Source of the DNA: JAFDVL01 sp043736395
Lineage (GTDB): Bacteria; Acidobacteriota; Blastocatellia; RBC074
Direction: 5' to 3'
DNA length: 13,778 bases
Assembly: GCA_043736395.1 (NCBI GenBank)
Contig: JAYTCQ010000058.1
Span: 1 to 13,778 of the forward strand
How positions within the stretch are numbered: the first letter of the stretch is position 1; each line of letters begins with the position of its first letter. Position numbers and translations under genes: made by a program. The notes below the pieces were generated by a model. That model saw only the letters and a program-made list of their open reading frames with translations. It searched no databases and was not told the DNA's origin. This document shows, one piece after another, positions 1-8,600 of this stretch.

Positions 1-157
1 ATGGCGATGTTTGGTGTACTGTAGATTTTGTCTTCCACAGTGAACCATTTCATCGCCTTTTTTGTGAAGCCCTCTCCTCATTTTTTGTCCGCACTATTGA
101 ATCAAATAAATGTTTTCAAACCATCAATCAAAAATGAATCGAAAGGAAATGTTCTCA
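1..157. other. Upstream non-coding stretch before the first gene
   Basis: No gene is supported here. One forward frame is open from position 3 to a stop at 135-137, so the tail of an upstream gene cannot be excluded, but the encoded peptide shows no recognisable motif. Another frame stops at 22-24. The AT-rich part from about 80 to 135 is a plausible promoter region for the esterase at 158, although no convincing pair of -35 and -10 boxes stands out. Confidence 0.4.
142..147 (+). promoter_or_regulatory. Ribosome binding site selecting the start at 158
   Basis: AAAGGA lies 10 bases before the ATG at 158. The in-frame ATG at 149 is too close to this site, and the in-frame ATGs at 110 and 134 lie upstream of it with no comparable site of their own. 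Starting at 158 also puts a normal signal peptide directly at the N terminus. Confidence 0.6.
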
Positions 158-1753
158 ATGAGCATCAAATATTGCTTCGGAAATTTAGTTATTGTTTTAC
201 TACTTGGAATTAGTATCTTCGCGCAAGACCGCGTCAAAACTGCTAACGGCACTGTCGAAGGCGCGATGGATAATGGCGTACGCGGCTTCAAAGGGCTGCC
301 CTTCGGCGCACCTCCCGTCGGAGAATTTCGCTGGAAAGAACCGCAGCCTGTCAAGAATTGGACAGGCGTTCGCAAAGCTGACAAGTTCGGTCCGCGTGCG
401 ATGCAGCGCAATATTTTTGGCGACATGAATTTTCGCGCGGATGGAACCAGCGAAGATTGTTTGTATCTGAATGTCTGGACTCCGGCGAAATCCAACAAAG
501 AAAAATTGCCTGTACTCGTATATTTTTACGGCGGCGGATTTATGGCGGGTGACGGTTCGGAGCCGCGCTACGACGGCGCAAGTATGGCTTCGAAAGGGAT
601 GGTCGCCGTCACGGTCAATTATCGTTTAGGTGTTTTCGGTTTTATGGCGCATCCAGAACTCAGCAAAGAAAATTCGTATAAAGGCTCTGGCAATTGGGGA
701 TTGTTGGATCAATCGGCTGCGCTGAAATGGGTCGCAAAAAATATCCAGGCGTTCGGTGGTGATCCAAAACGCGTGACGATTGCCGGTGAATCCGCCGGAT
801 CAATTTCGGTCAGCGCACAAATGGCTTCGCCGCTCTCAAGAAATTTGATCGCCGGAGCGATTGGCGAAAGCGGTTCAATTATGGGCGCGCTCCCAGCTAC
901 GACACTGACAGAAGGTGAACAAAACGGCGTCAAATTTGCGGCTGCGATTGGGAAAAATTCGTTAGCGGAAATGCGTGCGATGCCTGCCGATCAATTGCTA
1001 GAAGCGACTGCGAAACCTGGCTTGCCGCGGATGTCACCGACAGTTGATGGATATTTTTTCCCGAAAGACCCGTCACAAATTTTCTCTGCGGGAGAGCAAG
1101 CACACGTGCCGTTACTCGCCGGATCAAATTCTGAGGAGCAGGGTGCAGGCTCAGTTTTAGGACGTGAAACGCCAACTGTCGAAAATTATCGAAAGGCGTT
1201 AAAGCGTCTCTATAACGAAAACGCGGACGATGTTTTCAAGCATTATCCGGCAACAAATGAAAACGAAGTTTTAGACGCAGCGCGTGATTTAGCGGGTGAT
1301 CGTTTCATCGCCTTCAGCACGTGGAAATGGGTGGAATACTCTACTAAAACTGGCGGCAAGCCGACGTACTATTATCGCTATGATCGTCCGCGTCCTGCCA
1401 TGCGTCCAGAGATGGGTGACGCGCAAGCAGGACTTGCTGGCGGAGTCGTTCGCGGTCAGACGCCGCGTCCTCCCGCACGTGGCGCAGTGCATTCGGCTGA
1501 GATCGAATACGCAATGGGAAATCTGGATGGCAATAAAGTCTTCGCGTGGACGCCGGACGATTACGCGGTCTCAAAAGTGATGCAGGAATTTTTTGTGAAC
1601 TTCATCAAGACCGGAAATCCGAATGGCAATGGTGTACCGAAATGGCCAACTTTCAGCGAAAATCAACGCATCATTATTGATGTGAAAACTCGCGCCGAAG
1701 CTGACAACGTGCGGGCGCGTTACGAGTTTCTGGATAAGCTGAATAAGAAATAG
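158..1753 (+). CDS. Secreted type-B carboxylesterase
   Basis: A serine hydrolase of the carboxylesterase type B (COesterase) family, 531 aa from this start, a normal length for the family. Residues 1-22 form a signal peptide (hydrophobic run LVIVLLLGISIFA, likely cleavage after Ala just before Gln-Asp), so the enzyme acts in the periplasm or outside. The N-terminal fold signature GLPFGAPPVGEFRWKEPQ and SEDCLYLNVWTP are classic. The oxyanion glycines are in YGGGF (residues 124-128), with Tyr where many relatives have His. The nucleophile is Ser212 in GESAG. The acid is probably Glu327 in GSNSEEQ and the base His445 in VHSAEIEYAMGN. A Pro/Arg/Gly-rich insert at about residues 410-442 sits just before the catalytic His. 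The family cleaves carboxylic esters, including p-nitrobenzyl and phenolic esters; the natural substrate is not shown. The next gene is another secreted esterase, suggesting joint ester breakdown. Family confidence is high, substrate unknown. Confidence 0.93.
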   Translation: MSIKYCFGNLVIVLLLGISIFAQDRVKTANGTVEGAMDNGVRGFKGLPFGAPPVGEFRWKEPQPVKNWTGVRKADKFGPRAMQRNIFGDMNFRADGTSEDCLYLNVWTPAKSNKEKLPVLVYFYGGGFMAGDGSEPRYDGASMASKGMVAVTVNYRLGVFGFMAHPELSKENSYKGSGNWGLLDQSAALKWVAKNIQAFGGDPKRVTIAGESAGSISVSAQMASPLSRNLIAGAIGESGSIMGALPATTLTEGEQNGVKFAAAIGKNSLAEMRAMPADQLLEATAKPGLPRMSPTVDGYFFPKDPSQIFSAGEQAHVPLLAGSNSEEQGAGSVLGRETPTVENYRKALKRLYNENADDVFKHYPATNENEVLDAARDLAGDRFIAFSTWKWVEYSTKTGGKPTYYYRYDRPRPAMRPEMGDAQAGLAGGVVRGQTPRPPARGAVHSAEIEYAMGNLDGNKVFAWTPDDYAVSKVMQEFFVNFIKTGNPNGNGVPKWPTFSENQRIIIDVKTRAEADNVRARYEFLDKLNKK

Positions 1754-1758
1754 ACGTT

Positions 1759-1825
1759 TGGAGTACGAGCTTCAGCTTGGTTTTACAGTACGCCAATGTA
1801 AAACCAAGCTGAAGCTTGTACTCCA
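1759..1825. repeat. Near-perfect 29-bp inverted repeat (palindromic element)
   Basis: Arms at 1759-1787 and 1797-1825 are complementary over 29 bp with one difference (G1767 opposite T, a G-U pair in RNA) around a 9-base loop. The arm contains GAGTACGAGCTTCAGCTTGG, itself holding a smaller imperfect palindrome. It begins 5 bases after the first esterase stop and ends just before the ribosome binding site of the second. There is no T-run after either arm, so it is not a standard Rho-independent terminator. It may act as a processing or attenuation hairpin between the esterases, or be a copy of a dispersed palindromic repeat. Confidence 0.85.
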
Positions 1826-1840
1826 TGCAAGGTAAATTGA

Positions 1841-2905
1841 ATGAAATCATACATGTTAATAAAACAACTATTTTTACCACTGATTTGTTTGAGCATCTCA
1901 ATCACTGTTTTGGCGCAGCCCAAAGAAGGCGCGATCCAACGGATCAAAGTGCATGGCAAGTCACTCGAAGGCAATCTTGACGGGGATTCGCCGGATCGTG
2001 AAGTTTCGATTTATTTGCCTCCGAGTTACAAAACTGAAAAAAATCGCCGCTATCCTGTCGTCTACATGTTGCACGGATTCACTGATAATGACGCGCAATG
2101 GTTCGGTGTCGTTAAGCACTGGATCAACCTGCCGGACGTGATTAATAAAGCGCTAGCAGATGGCAAAACACGCGAGATGATTGTCGTGATGCCTAATGGA
2201 TTCACGCGATTCAAGGGCAGCATGTATTCCAATTCCGTTACCGTTGGCGATTGGGAAACTTTCGTCACAAAAGAACTCGTCAGTTACATTGATAAAAATT
2301 ATCGAACGTTGGCTCAACCGGAAAGTCGCGGACTCGCCGGACATTCGATGGGCGGGTACGGGACGATGCGATTGGGGATGAAAAGCCCCGATGTTTATTC
2401 GAGTATTTATGCACTCAGCCCTTGCTGTATGGCTCCATCGCGCACCAATCCGGCGATGAAAGAAATGATGAAAAAAATTGAAGCCGTCAAGACTGAAGAG
2501 GAAATCAAAGCGCAAACTTTTTTGGGATATATTGTGCTGGCATCGGCAGCGGCATGGTCTCCGAATCCGAAAAATCCTCCGCTCTTTCTTGACCTTCCAT
2601 TCAAAGATGGAGAAGTCATTCCTGAGATTCTCGCGCGTCAACATGCCAATGCGATCCTGGCGATGATTCATCAATACATTCCAAATTTGAAAAAATTAAA
2701 GGCGATTGGAATGGATGCCGGAACGAAAGATTTTGGAATTTCAGGCGAAACAAAAAAACTGGATCAAGTGTTAACGGATTACGGCATCGCGCATTTTTAT
2801 GAAAGCTACGACGGCGATCATTTGAATCGAATTTCAGAACGGATTCAAACCAAAACGCTCCCGTTCTTTTCGCAGAATTTAGCTTTTGAAAAAATAAAAA
2901 AATAA
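1841..2905 (+). CDS. Secreted esterase-D-like alpha/beta-hydrolase
   Basis: A 354-aa serine esterase of the esterase D / feruloyl-esterase-like superfamily (putative esterase, PF00756 type). Start at 1841 is supported by AAGG at 1829-1832, 8 bases upstream, and by a signal peptide covering about residues 1-25 (hydrophobic LFLPLICLSISITVLA, cleavage before Gln-Pro). The oxyanion region is MLHGF (His78-Phe80), the nucleophile Ser169 in GHSMGG, the probable acid Asp297 in the family pattern GTKD, and the base His327 in DGDHLNR. Members remove acyl or aryl groups from polysaccharides, trehalose, siderophores or S-formylglutathione; export argues against the last of these. Its position between a carboxylesterase and a ring-cleaving dioxygenase makes a hydroxycinnamoyl or galloyl ester a reasonable but unproven substrate. 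It probably shares a transcript with the upstream esterase (87-bp gap), unless the intervening palindrome terminates. Confidence 0.9.
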   Translation: MKSYMLIKQLFLPLICLSISITVLAQPKEGAIQRIKVHGKSLEGNLDGDSPDREVSIYLPPSYKTEKNRRYPVVYMLHGFTDNDAQWFGVVKHWINLPDVINKALADGKTREMIVVMPNGFTRFKGSMYSNSVTVGDWETFVTKELVSYIDKNYRTLAQPESRGLAGHSMGGYGTMRLGMKSPDVYSSIYALSPCCMAPSRTNPAMKEMMKKIEAVKTEEEIKAQTFLGYIVLASAAAWSPNPKNPPLFLDLPFKDGEVIPEILARQHANAILAMIHQYIPNLKKLKAIGMDAGTKDFGISGETKKLDQVLTDYGIAHFYESYDGDHLNRISERIQTKTLPFFSQNLAFEKIKK

Positions 2906-2914
2906 AATTCCCTC

Positions 2915-3001
2915 GACAGGATTTTCAAGATGAACAAGATTTTTCAGGATGGATTTAATCATGTCCATCCTGTAAATCCTGTAAATCCTGTAAATCCTGT
3001 C
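2915..3001. repeat. Imperfect hairpin made of a 9-bp tandem unit
   Basis: The right arm (2964-3001) holds four tandem copies of a 9-bp unit of the type CCTGTAAAT, the last truncated and diverged. The left arm (2915-2953) is a decayed reverse-complement copy with the same 9-bp rhythm (GACAGGATT and variants) plus one extra base. The loop is 2954-2963. ACAGGATTT-type repeats of this kind occur as dispersed elements in many bacterial genomes (general knowledge, not checked here). It fills the gap between the second esterase and the dioxygenase, ending 9 bases before the dioxygenase ribosome binding site. Confidence 0.85.
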
Positions 3002-3010
3002 AAAATAGTT

Positions 3011-3016
3011 AAGGAG
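3011..3016 (+). promoter_or_regulatory. Strong ribosome binding site of the dioxygenase
   Basis: AAGGAG with a 5-base spacer to the ATG at 3022. It is one of the two strongest Shine-Dalgarno sites in the window and fixes the dioxygenase start, which also places the first metal-ligand His at residue 12 as in LigB. Confidence 0.8.
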
Positions 3017-3021
3017 TTAGT

Positions 3022-4185
3022 ATGGGCGAAATTGTCGCCGCTTTTGCAACTTGTCACGCACCGCAATTATTTACGTATCCGCCTGATGAAGATCACGTGC
3101 AACTTGACGCAACTGTAGCGGCGATGCGTGAACTAGGGAAAATTCTGGATGAAACGAAACCGGATGTCATTTTATTTTTAGGCTCCGATCATCTCGAAAC
3201 ATTTTCGATGTCGTGCAATCCAACCTTTGCCATCATTGCCGGAAATCGCGCGAAAGCTGAATTTGCTGGACGTACGTTTGATCGTCCGATTAATCGCGAA
3301 ATGGCCGAAGATTTTTTGAATCAACTCGTGCATGCGGATTTTGATGTCGCGTATTCCGAAGACGCAATCCTTGGTCATACGTTCGCTGTCCCGTTTGAAT
3401 TTGTGATTGGTGAGCGCGACATTCCTGTCATCCCGTTTCATACGAATGTGTATTTGCCACCGTTGCCAAGTCCGAAACGTTGCGCGGCGCTTGGCAGAGC
3501 AATTGCTGATGTGATTGCTTCGCGTCCTGAACGATTTGCAATTATTGCCAGCGGCGGCATGTCGCATTATCCCGGCACGTGGAAATATCCGCAGCCGGAA
3601 TTTGAATTCGATCGCTGGGTGATTCAGGAGCTGGAAAAAGGCAATGCGACTGCTGTTCTTGAATTGACAGCGGAGCAATTGGACGCGGCGGGAAATACAG
3701 AATTATTACCCTGGGCAATCATGCTCGGAGCGATAGGGAATCAGCCGGGAGAACTGTTGCAATACACCCCAACGTGGCATCACGGTCACGCGATGATGCG
3801 CTTTTTGCCTGCGCGTGAAAAGGCGGCTGTGACTTCGGATTTACCGATATATGGCGGCTTGAATTTCGATAATGAAGGCTTCAATTTTTACGCGCATCCT
3901 CCGGCGGCAGCGTACGATTTGAATAAACTTTTATTCGATGTCAGACACGATGGAGCATTGCGGCGCAGGTTGTTGACGGATTTAGAAAGCGTCACGACGG
4001 AATATAATTTATCCGAAGATTGTCTTGACGCAGCGCGGGCGATTGCCGAAGTCGGGCAGACTACCAAGGTGAGTGACAACGCCGGAAGAATTGTGAATGC
4101 GGGAGCGCATCCGCTGCATGCGCTGATGTCGTTGCATGCTGTGCATGGTGAGATGAAACGATTGCAAAAAGAATTATCAACTTAA
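3022..4185 (+). CDS. Class III extradiol ring-cleavage dioxygenase, LigB-LigA fusion
   Basis: A 387-aa cytoplasmic enzyme with no signal peptide. Residues 1 to about 270 form the catalytic LigB domain: His12 (TCHAP), His57 (GSDH) and Glu227 (GNTE) are the expected Fe(II) ligands; His119 (GHTFAVP) and His182 (GGMSHYPGT) match the conserved active-site histidines. Residues about 298-387 resemble the small LigA subunit (DLNKLLFDV through GAHPLHALMSLH). This order, LigB then LigA in one chain, is that of gallate dioxygenases such as GalA and DesB, whereas protocatechuate 4,5-dioxygenase uses two subunits. It should insert O2 next to the hydroxyls of a catecholic acid and open the ring. Gallate is a candidate substrate; protocatechuate-like or other catechols are possible. 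It lies downstream of two exported esterases and 8 bp before a PepSY-TM gene with which it is very likely co-transcribed. Family certain, substrate inferred. Confidence 0.92.
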   Translation: MGEIVAAFATCHAPQLFTYPPDEDHVQLDATVAAMRELGKILDETKPDVILFLGSDHLETFSMSCNPTFAIIAGNRAKAEFAGRTFDRPINREMAEDFLNQLVHADFDVAYSEDAILGHTFAVPFEFVIGERDIPVIPFHTNVYLPPLPSPKRCAALGRAIADVIASRPERFAIIASGGMSHYPGTWKYPQPEFEFDRWVIQELEKGNATAVLELTAEQLDAAGNTELLPWAIMLGAIGNQPGELLQYTPTWHHGHAMMRFLPAREKAAVTSDLPIYGGLNFDNEGFNFYAHPPAAAYDLNKLLFDVRHDGALRRRLLTDLESVTTEYNLSEDCLDAARAIAEVGQTTKVSDNAGRIVNAGAHPLHALMSLHAVHGEMKRLQKELST

Positions 4186-4193
4186 AAAAAACT

Positions 4194-5360
4194 ATGAAAA
4201 TTTTTCGCAAAATTTTGTTTTGGATGCATCTTGCCGCCGGAGTCACTGCGGGAATCATTGTGCTGTTAATGTCAGTAACGGGCGTGCTTCTGACATACGA
4301 AAAACAGATGATCATGAGTGCGGATAAGAGCGAATATAAAATTGCTCCAACTGCGGCTGCGCTCTCGCCGGAAGCATTGATTGCAAAGGTTAGCGAAGCG
4401 GGCGCAGTTCCATCCGCAGTCACGATTCGTGCTGATGCAGAAGCTCCGGCTTCGGTCAGTTTTCCCAATGCCAATGGACGCGGCGAGCGCAATGTTTTTA
4501 TTAATCCATATACTGGCGCAACGCTCGGCGAAGGCGCGCAAGGGACACGACATTTCTTTCATACCGTAACTGATTTGCATCGCTGGATTGCAATGGATGG
4601 TGAAGGCCGCGCAGTCGGAAAAGCGATCACTGGCGTTTCCAATTTGTTATTTTTATTCATCGTCGTCAGCGGATTATATTTATGGTTTCCTCGTTCGTGG
4701 ACGATGGCGCAGCTCAAACAAATTTTTTGGTTCAGACGAGGATTGCCAGGCAAAGCGCGCGATTTTAACTGGCATAACGTGATTGGATTTTGGTGCTGTA
4801 TTCCGTTGTTTGTGGTCGTGCTGGGCGGCGTGATTATTTCTTTTCCGTGGGCAAGTAATCTGGTTTATCGTGCGGCGGGTGAAGCTCCGCCATCTGCTGC
4901 GCCGCGTCCTCCAGGGCAACCCGCTCCAAATGCGCCAGCTCCTGCCGCTCCTAATTCATTTGCCGGAATTGATTCACTGGTACAAAAAGCCAGACAACAG
5001 CGTAATGGCTGGCGATCAATTAATTTCCGCTTGCCAAAAGATTCGACGGCGCCAATTGCGTTTGCGATTGATGCGGGTACGGGTGGGCAGCCACAGAAAC
5101 GCGAGACTCTGACGCTGGATCGTGCAGGGCAAGTCGTCAAGCTCGAACAATTTTCCGATGGGACGAAAGGTCGTCAATGGCGTGGGATCCTGCGATTTGC
5201 GCATACAGGTGAAGTGCTCGGATGGTTCGGGCAAACCATCGCCGGAATTGCATCGTTGGGCGCATGCTTTTTGGTATACACCGGACTGGCTTTGTCGTGG
5301 CGCAGGATGCGAGCATGGAAAGGGCGACGCGCCAGAGCTGAAGTTTCGGCGAATGCATAA
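4194..5360 (+). CDS. PepSY-TM family inner-membrane protein, possible haem-dependent ferric-chelate reductase
   Basis: A 388-aa integral membrane protein of the PepSY-associated TM family. Four hydrophobic segments are visible: residues about 7-34, 146-168, 194-219 and 348-368. Between the first two is a periplasmic PepSY-like region (INPYTGATLGEG). Between the third and fourth is a Pro/Ala-rich linker (about 230-255) followed by a second PepSY-like region. Histidines at or near membrane boundaries (His12, His120, His123, His129 in DLHRW, His194 in NWHN, His337 in RFAHTGE) are candidate haem ligands. The family includes FoxB-type ferric-siderophore reductases, and other members are found with TonB-dependent receptors. 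The start is the first ATG after the dioxygenase stop, 8 bases away, with no good Shine-Dalgarno, suggesting translational coupling. Reduction of ferric-catecholate complexes is an attractive role given the upstream dioxygenase but is inference only. Confidence 0.85.
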   Translation: MKIFRKILFWMHLAAGVTAGIIVLLMSVTGVLLTYEKQMIMSADKSEYKIAPTAAALSPEALIAKVSEAGAVPSAVTIRADAEAPASVSFPNANGRGERNVFINPYTGATLGEGAQGTRHFFHTVTDLHRWIAMDGEGRAVGKAITGVSNLLFLFIVVSGLYLWFPRSWTMAQLKQIFWFRRGLPGKARDFNWHNVIGFWCCIPLFVVVLGGVIISFPWASNLVYRAAGEAPPSAAPRPPGQPAPNAPAPAAPNSFAGIDSLVQKARQQRNGWRSINFRLPKDSTAPIAFAIDAGTGGQPQKRETLTLDRAGQVVKLEQFSDGTKGRQWRGILRFAHTGEVLGWFGQTIAGIASLGACFLVYTGLALSWRRMRAWKGRRARAEVSANA

Positions 5361-5684
5361 TTTTAAGAATTCAAATTCCGCCGAGCACCATTCGATTTGC
5401 GGAGAGATTCATTTCCATAAATCGAACATCCGTCAAAATAACTTGGCTGGGACTTTCCAAATTTTGTATTTGCGAAAAGCTCCTGGAAAATGATAAATTT
5501 CTTAGTAAGCGTATTCATATAAAACTTTTTCAACCCTAGCTTTAGCGAATTTCTGGGATAAACGATGAGTCTGGAACACCAGACCAAAATCTCGAGCGTA
5601 ATCGAAAGATGAAAATCTTAGCTTTCGCGCACATTCTCATTAAATGCGCACATAGATAGTGTGCATTCACACCGAGGAGTAAAA
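5361..5684 (+). promoter_or_regulatory. 324-bp leader of the TonB-dependent receptor gene
   Basis: No supported gene lies here. The stretch is AT-rich and should hold the receptor promoter. A weak candidate is TTGCGA at 5470-5475 with GATAAA at 5492-5497 (16-base spacer). A perfect 6-bp hairpin with an AACA loop occupies 5569-5584. The octamer GCGCACAT occurs twice, at 5627-5634 and 5646-5653, 19 bases apart start to start, about two helical turns. The second copy overlaps the left arm of a 7-bp stem (5645-5651 with 5659-5665, one G-U pair), 8 bases before the ribosome binding site. I could not match the leader to a known riboswitch class. Confidence 0.4.
5674..5679 (+). promoter_or_regulatory. 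Ribosome binding site selecting the receptor start at 5685
   Basis: GAGGAG with a 5-base spacer to the ATG at 5685. It rules out the in-frame GTG at 5661, which lies upstream of it. Confidence 0.8.
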
Positions 5685-8600
5685 ATGAATTCAGTTTTAA
5701 AGAATATTTTGAAAGGAAATAAACCGCCTTCGAACAGGATGTTAATCTTGCAATTGTTGTTGCTCGGTTTCTTTCTTTGTTGCAGTCAATTCGCTCAAGC
5801 GCAGGGCACTACGGCAGACGTAGTCGGTACGGTGACAGATAATTCGGGGGCGATTTTACCCAATGCCAAAGTCACAATTACCAACACGGGAACCAATATC
5901 ACGCGAACTGTCACAACCGACGATTCTGGCGCGTACACCGTTAACCTGCTGCCCATCGGAATCTATTCCGTGAAAGTTGAAGCAGTTGGTTTTAAGAGTT
6001 TTGCAGTTAGTTCAATCGCCCTTGTAGCAGGAGACCGCACACGCGTAGATGCGAAAATGGAAGTTGGCGCAACCTCTGAAACCATCAATATCACAGCCGA
6101 TACAAACGTGTTGCAAACCGACACTTCCACAGTGGGCACCGCCATCACTGGCAAGCTGGTGCAAGAGTTACCACTCAACGGACGTAATTACATTCAACTC
6201 GCTTTGCTCGCGCCAGGTGTGAGTCCGGGGCCACCGAATGGATTGGCGACGGGTACGCGACCTGATGATCGGCGGTTGAGTTCGTCCTATTCCGTCAACG
6301 GACAAGACCCGGTCGTCAATAACAATATGATTGACGGGATGGATAACAACGAACGCGTCATCGGTACGATTGGCGTGCGACCTTCGATTGATGCGATTCA
6401 AGAATTCAAGGTGCAGACCAATCTTTATAGTGCTGAGGTCAGTCGCACATCGGGCGGCGTCGTGAACATTTTGACCAAGTCAGGCACCAATAACTTTCAT
6501 GGTTCGCTGTTTGAGTTTTTGCGCAACGATAAGTTCGACGCGAACGGAAATTACAATTTCACGGGCGGCGCGCAATTGCCCAAGGCGAAGTTTCGCCAGA
6601 ACCAATTCGGCGGCAGCATCGGCGGGCCAATTCGCAAAGACAAGACGTTTTTCTTCGGTGATTTTGAAGCGTTAAGAGTTCGGCAAGGCATCGCCATCAC
6701 GGCGGTGATTCCCACCGCAAAGCAGCGCATCGGTGATTTTTCAGAAAATTGCTCAGCGGGTTTCAATGCGGCGGGAATTTGTGCCAACGCCGCACAGCAA
6801 ATTAATTTTGTGAATACGATTGGGGCTGCACCAGTTGGCGCAGTGCCATTCAATCGTTTGGATCAAGGCGTTTATGCAAGCCTGCGTGATCCGATTGCAC
6901 TTAAATTCGCCGCGCTGTTGCCCCTGCCAACTGGACCGGGCATCAACACCACGAATTACGCTTCGTCGCCCGTCAGACCGCAGGATGCTTCGACCTTTGA
7001 TGCGCGCGTTGATCATCGGTTGAACGATAAAATGAATATGTTTGGGCGCTATTCATTCAATGACGTAACGACTGTGCAACCGCCAGGCTTTCCGGCGGCA
7101 ACGGGCGGCATTAATCCGGGTGGCGTATTCAGTTTTGCCGGGCCTAACGAATCGCGTGCGCAAAACATTCAACTCAATTTGGTGCGCACGCTCCGCCCAA
7201 ATTTATTGCTCGAATTGCGCACTGGTTACACCCGCGTGGCGATCCAGTCCAAAACGATTAATGACGGTAAGAATGCGGCGAATGATTTGGGCTTCCCTTG
7301 CACGGCGGTGAGTTGCGTCAACATTGGCGACCAGCAAACCTTTGGCTTGCCGCGCGTTGTTATTCAGGGCTTTCAGGATTTAGGCGATGTGTGGTTTGTG
7401 CCGTTATTGAATTTTAGCAATACATTTCAATACAACGGTGCCCTCACGTGGACGCGCGGTGCGCACAACATAAAAATGGGCGCTTCGCTGATACGCCGCC
7501 AGTTTTCCTTTACGCAAAGCCGCTCCGGGCGCGGCGGATTCACCTTTAATGCGCACGCCAACAATGCCCCTTCGCTGACCAATTTCGGCTTGGCAAATTT
7601 TATCGTGGGAACGCCCGTAACAATTGAACGCGTGACCAGTTTATACAAACCCGGCTATCGCACTTGGGAAACGGGTGCTTTTGTGCAAGACGATTGGCGA
7701 GCTACTAATTGGCTGACGCTGAATTTGGGGTTGCGCTACGACGTATTCACCCCAAAAACGGAACAATATAATCGCCTCGCCAATTTTGATCCGATTAATG
7801 CGACGATTCTGGCAGCGGGCGAAAACAGCAACTCTACGGTTGGCATTAAGACGGATTACAAAAATTTCGCGCCGCGTTTCGGTTTTGCGGCTACGCTCAA
7901 GCCTGGCACTGTTTTGCGCGGTGGCATTGGTTGGAGCTTTTTCCCCGGAGATTATGCGTCGAATGGACTGCTCAAAAATCCGCCTTTTACAGCGGCACTG
8001 ACGTGTGGAACTTCAACCACGGGCAGCTTGACGAATACAGGATGCCCGGCGGGCACAGGTACGTTTGCGCAAGGCGCGCCGCGTCCGGTTGAACCAAGTG
8101 CGTTTCCGCGTGTGAATGGTGCGCTCAATCTGGCCGCCATCATTCCTTCGACCATAGGGGCGATGGATCTGGATTTCAAGTCGAGTTACAACATTCAATT
8201 CAACCTCACCCTGGAAAAACAATTCGGCAATAACGTTGCCAGCATTGCTTATCTCGGCACACAAGGTCGTCGGATGGCAATGGCAATCCCAGACATCAAC
8301 CGCGCGTTGCCCAGTGGATCAGCAACGGCGAATCCTCGCCCGTTCGCTACACGTGCGCCGCGCATCACAACGATTGGCTATCTGACGCCGCAGGGCAATG
8401 CGAGTTACAACGCGTTGCAACTGAGCTTCAACCGCCGGTTCTCAAGAGGCTTAAGCGTTACGTCAGGTTTCACCTGGGCGCACGGCGTTGACGAAGTTAC
8501 CGGACTCGGAACCAGCACGGGCGGTTATGGCATGTTTGCCGGACCGTTCGATCAAGTCGTCGCCAACGTCAAACGCTATGACCGTGCGACAAGCGATTTC

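Noticed and set aside
28..213. Small 61-aa frame at the window start
   Set aside because: It overlaps the esterase signal peptide in another frame, has no ribosome binding site and no recognisable features.
2153..2674. 173-aa minus-strand frame within the second esterase, and similar antisense frames elsewhere
   Set aside because: They lie wholly inside well-supported genes, contain no recognisable motif and have odd composition, as expected of shadow frames.
2964..3001. Possible CRISPR array from the tandem 9-bp units
   Set aside because: The units are too short and directly adjacent, with no spacers and no cas genes nearby.
5661..5684. GTG start for the receptor
   Set aside because: The GAGGAG site lies downstream of this GTG and is ideally placed for the ATG at 5685.
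5361..5684. Riboswitch before the receptor, such as a cobalamin type
   Set aside because: The leader has short hairpins, but I could not find the conserved core of any class I know.
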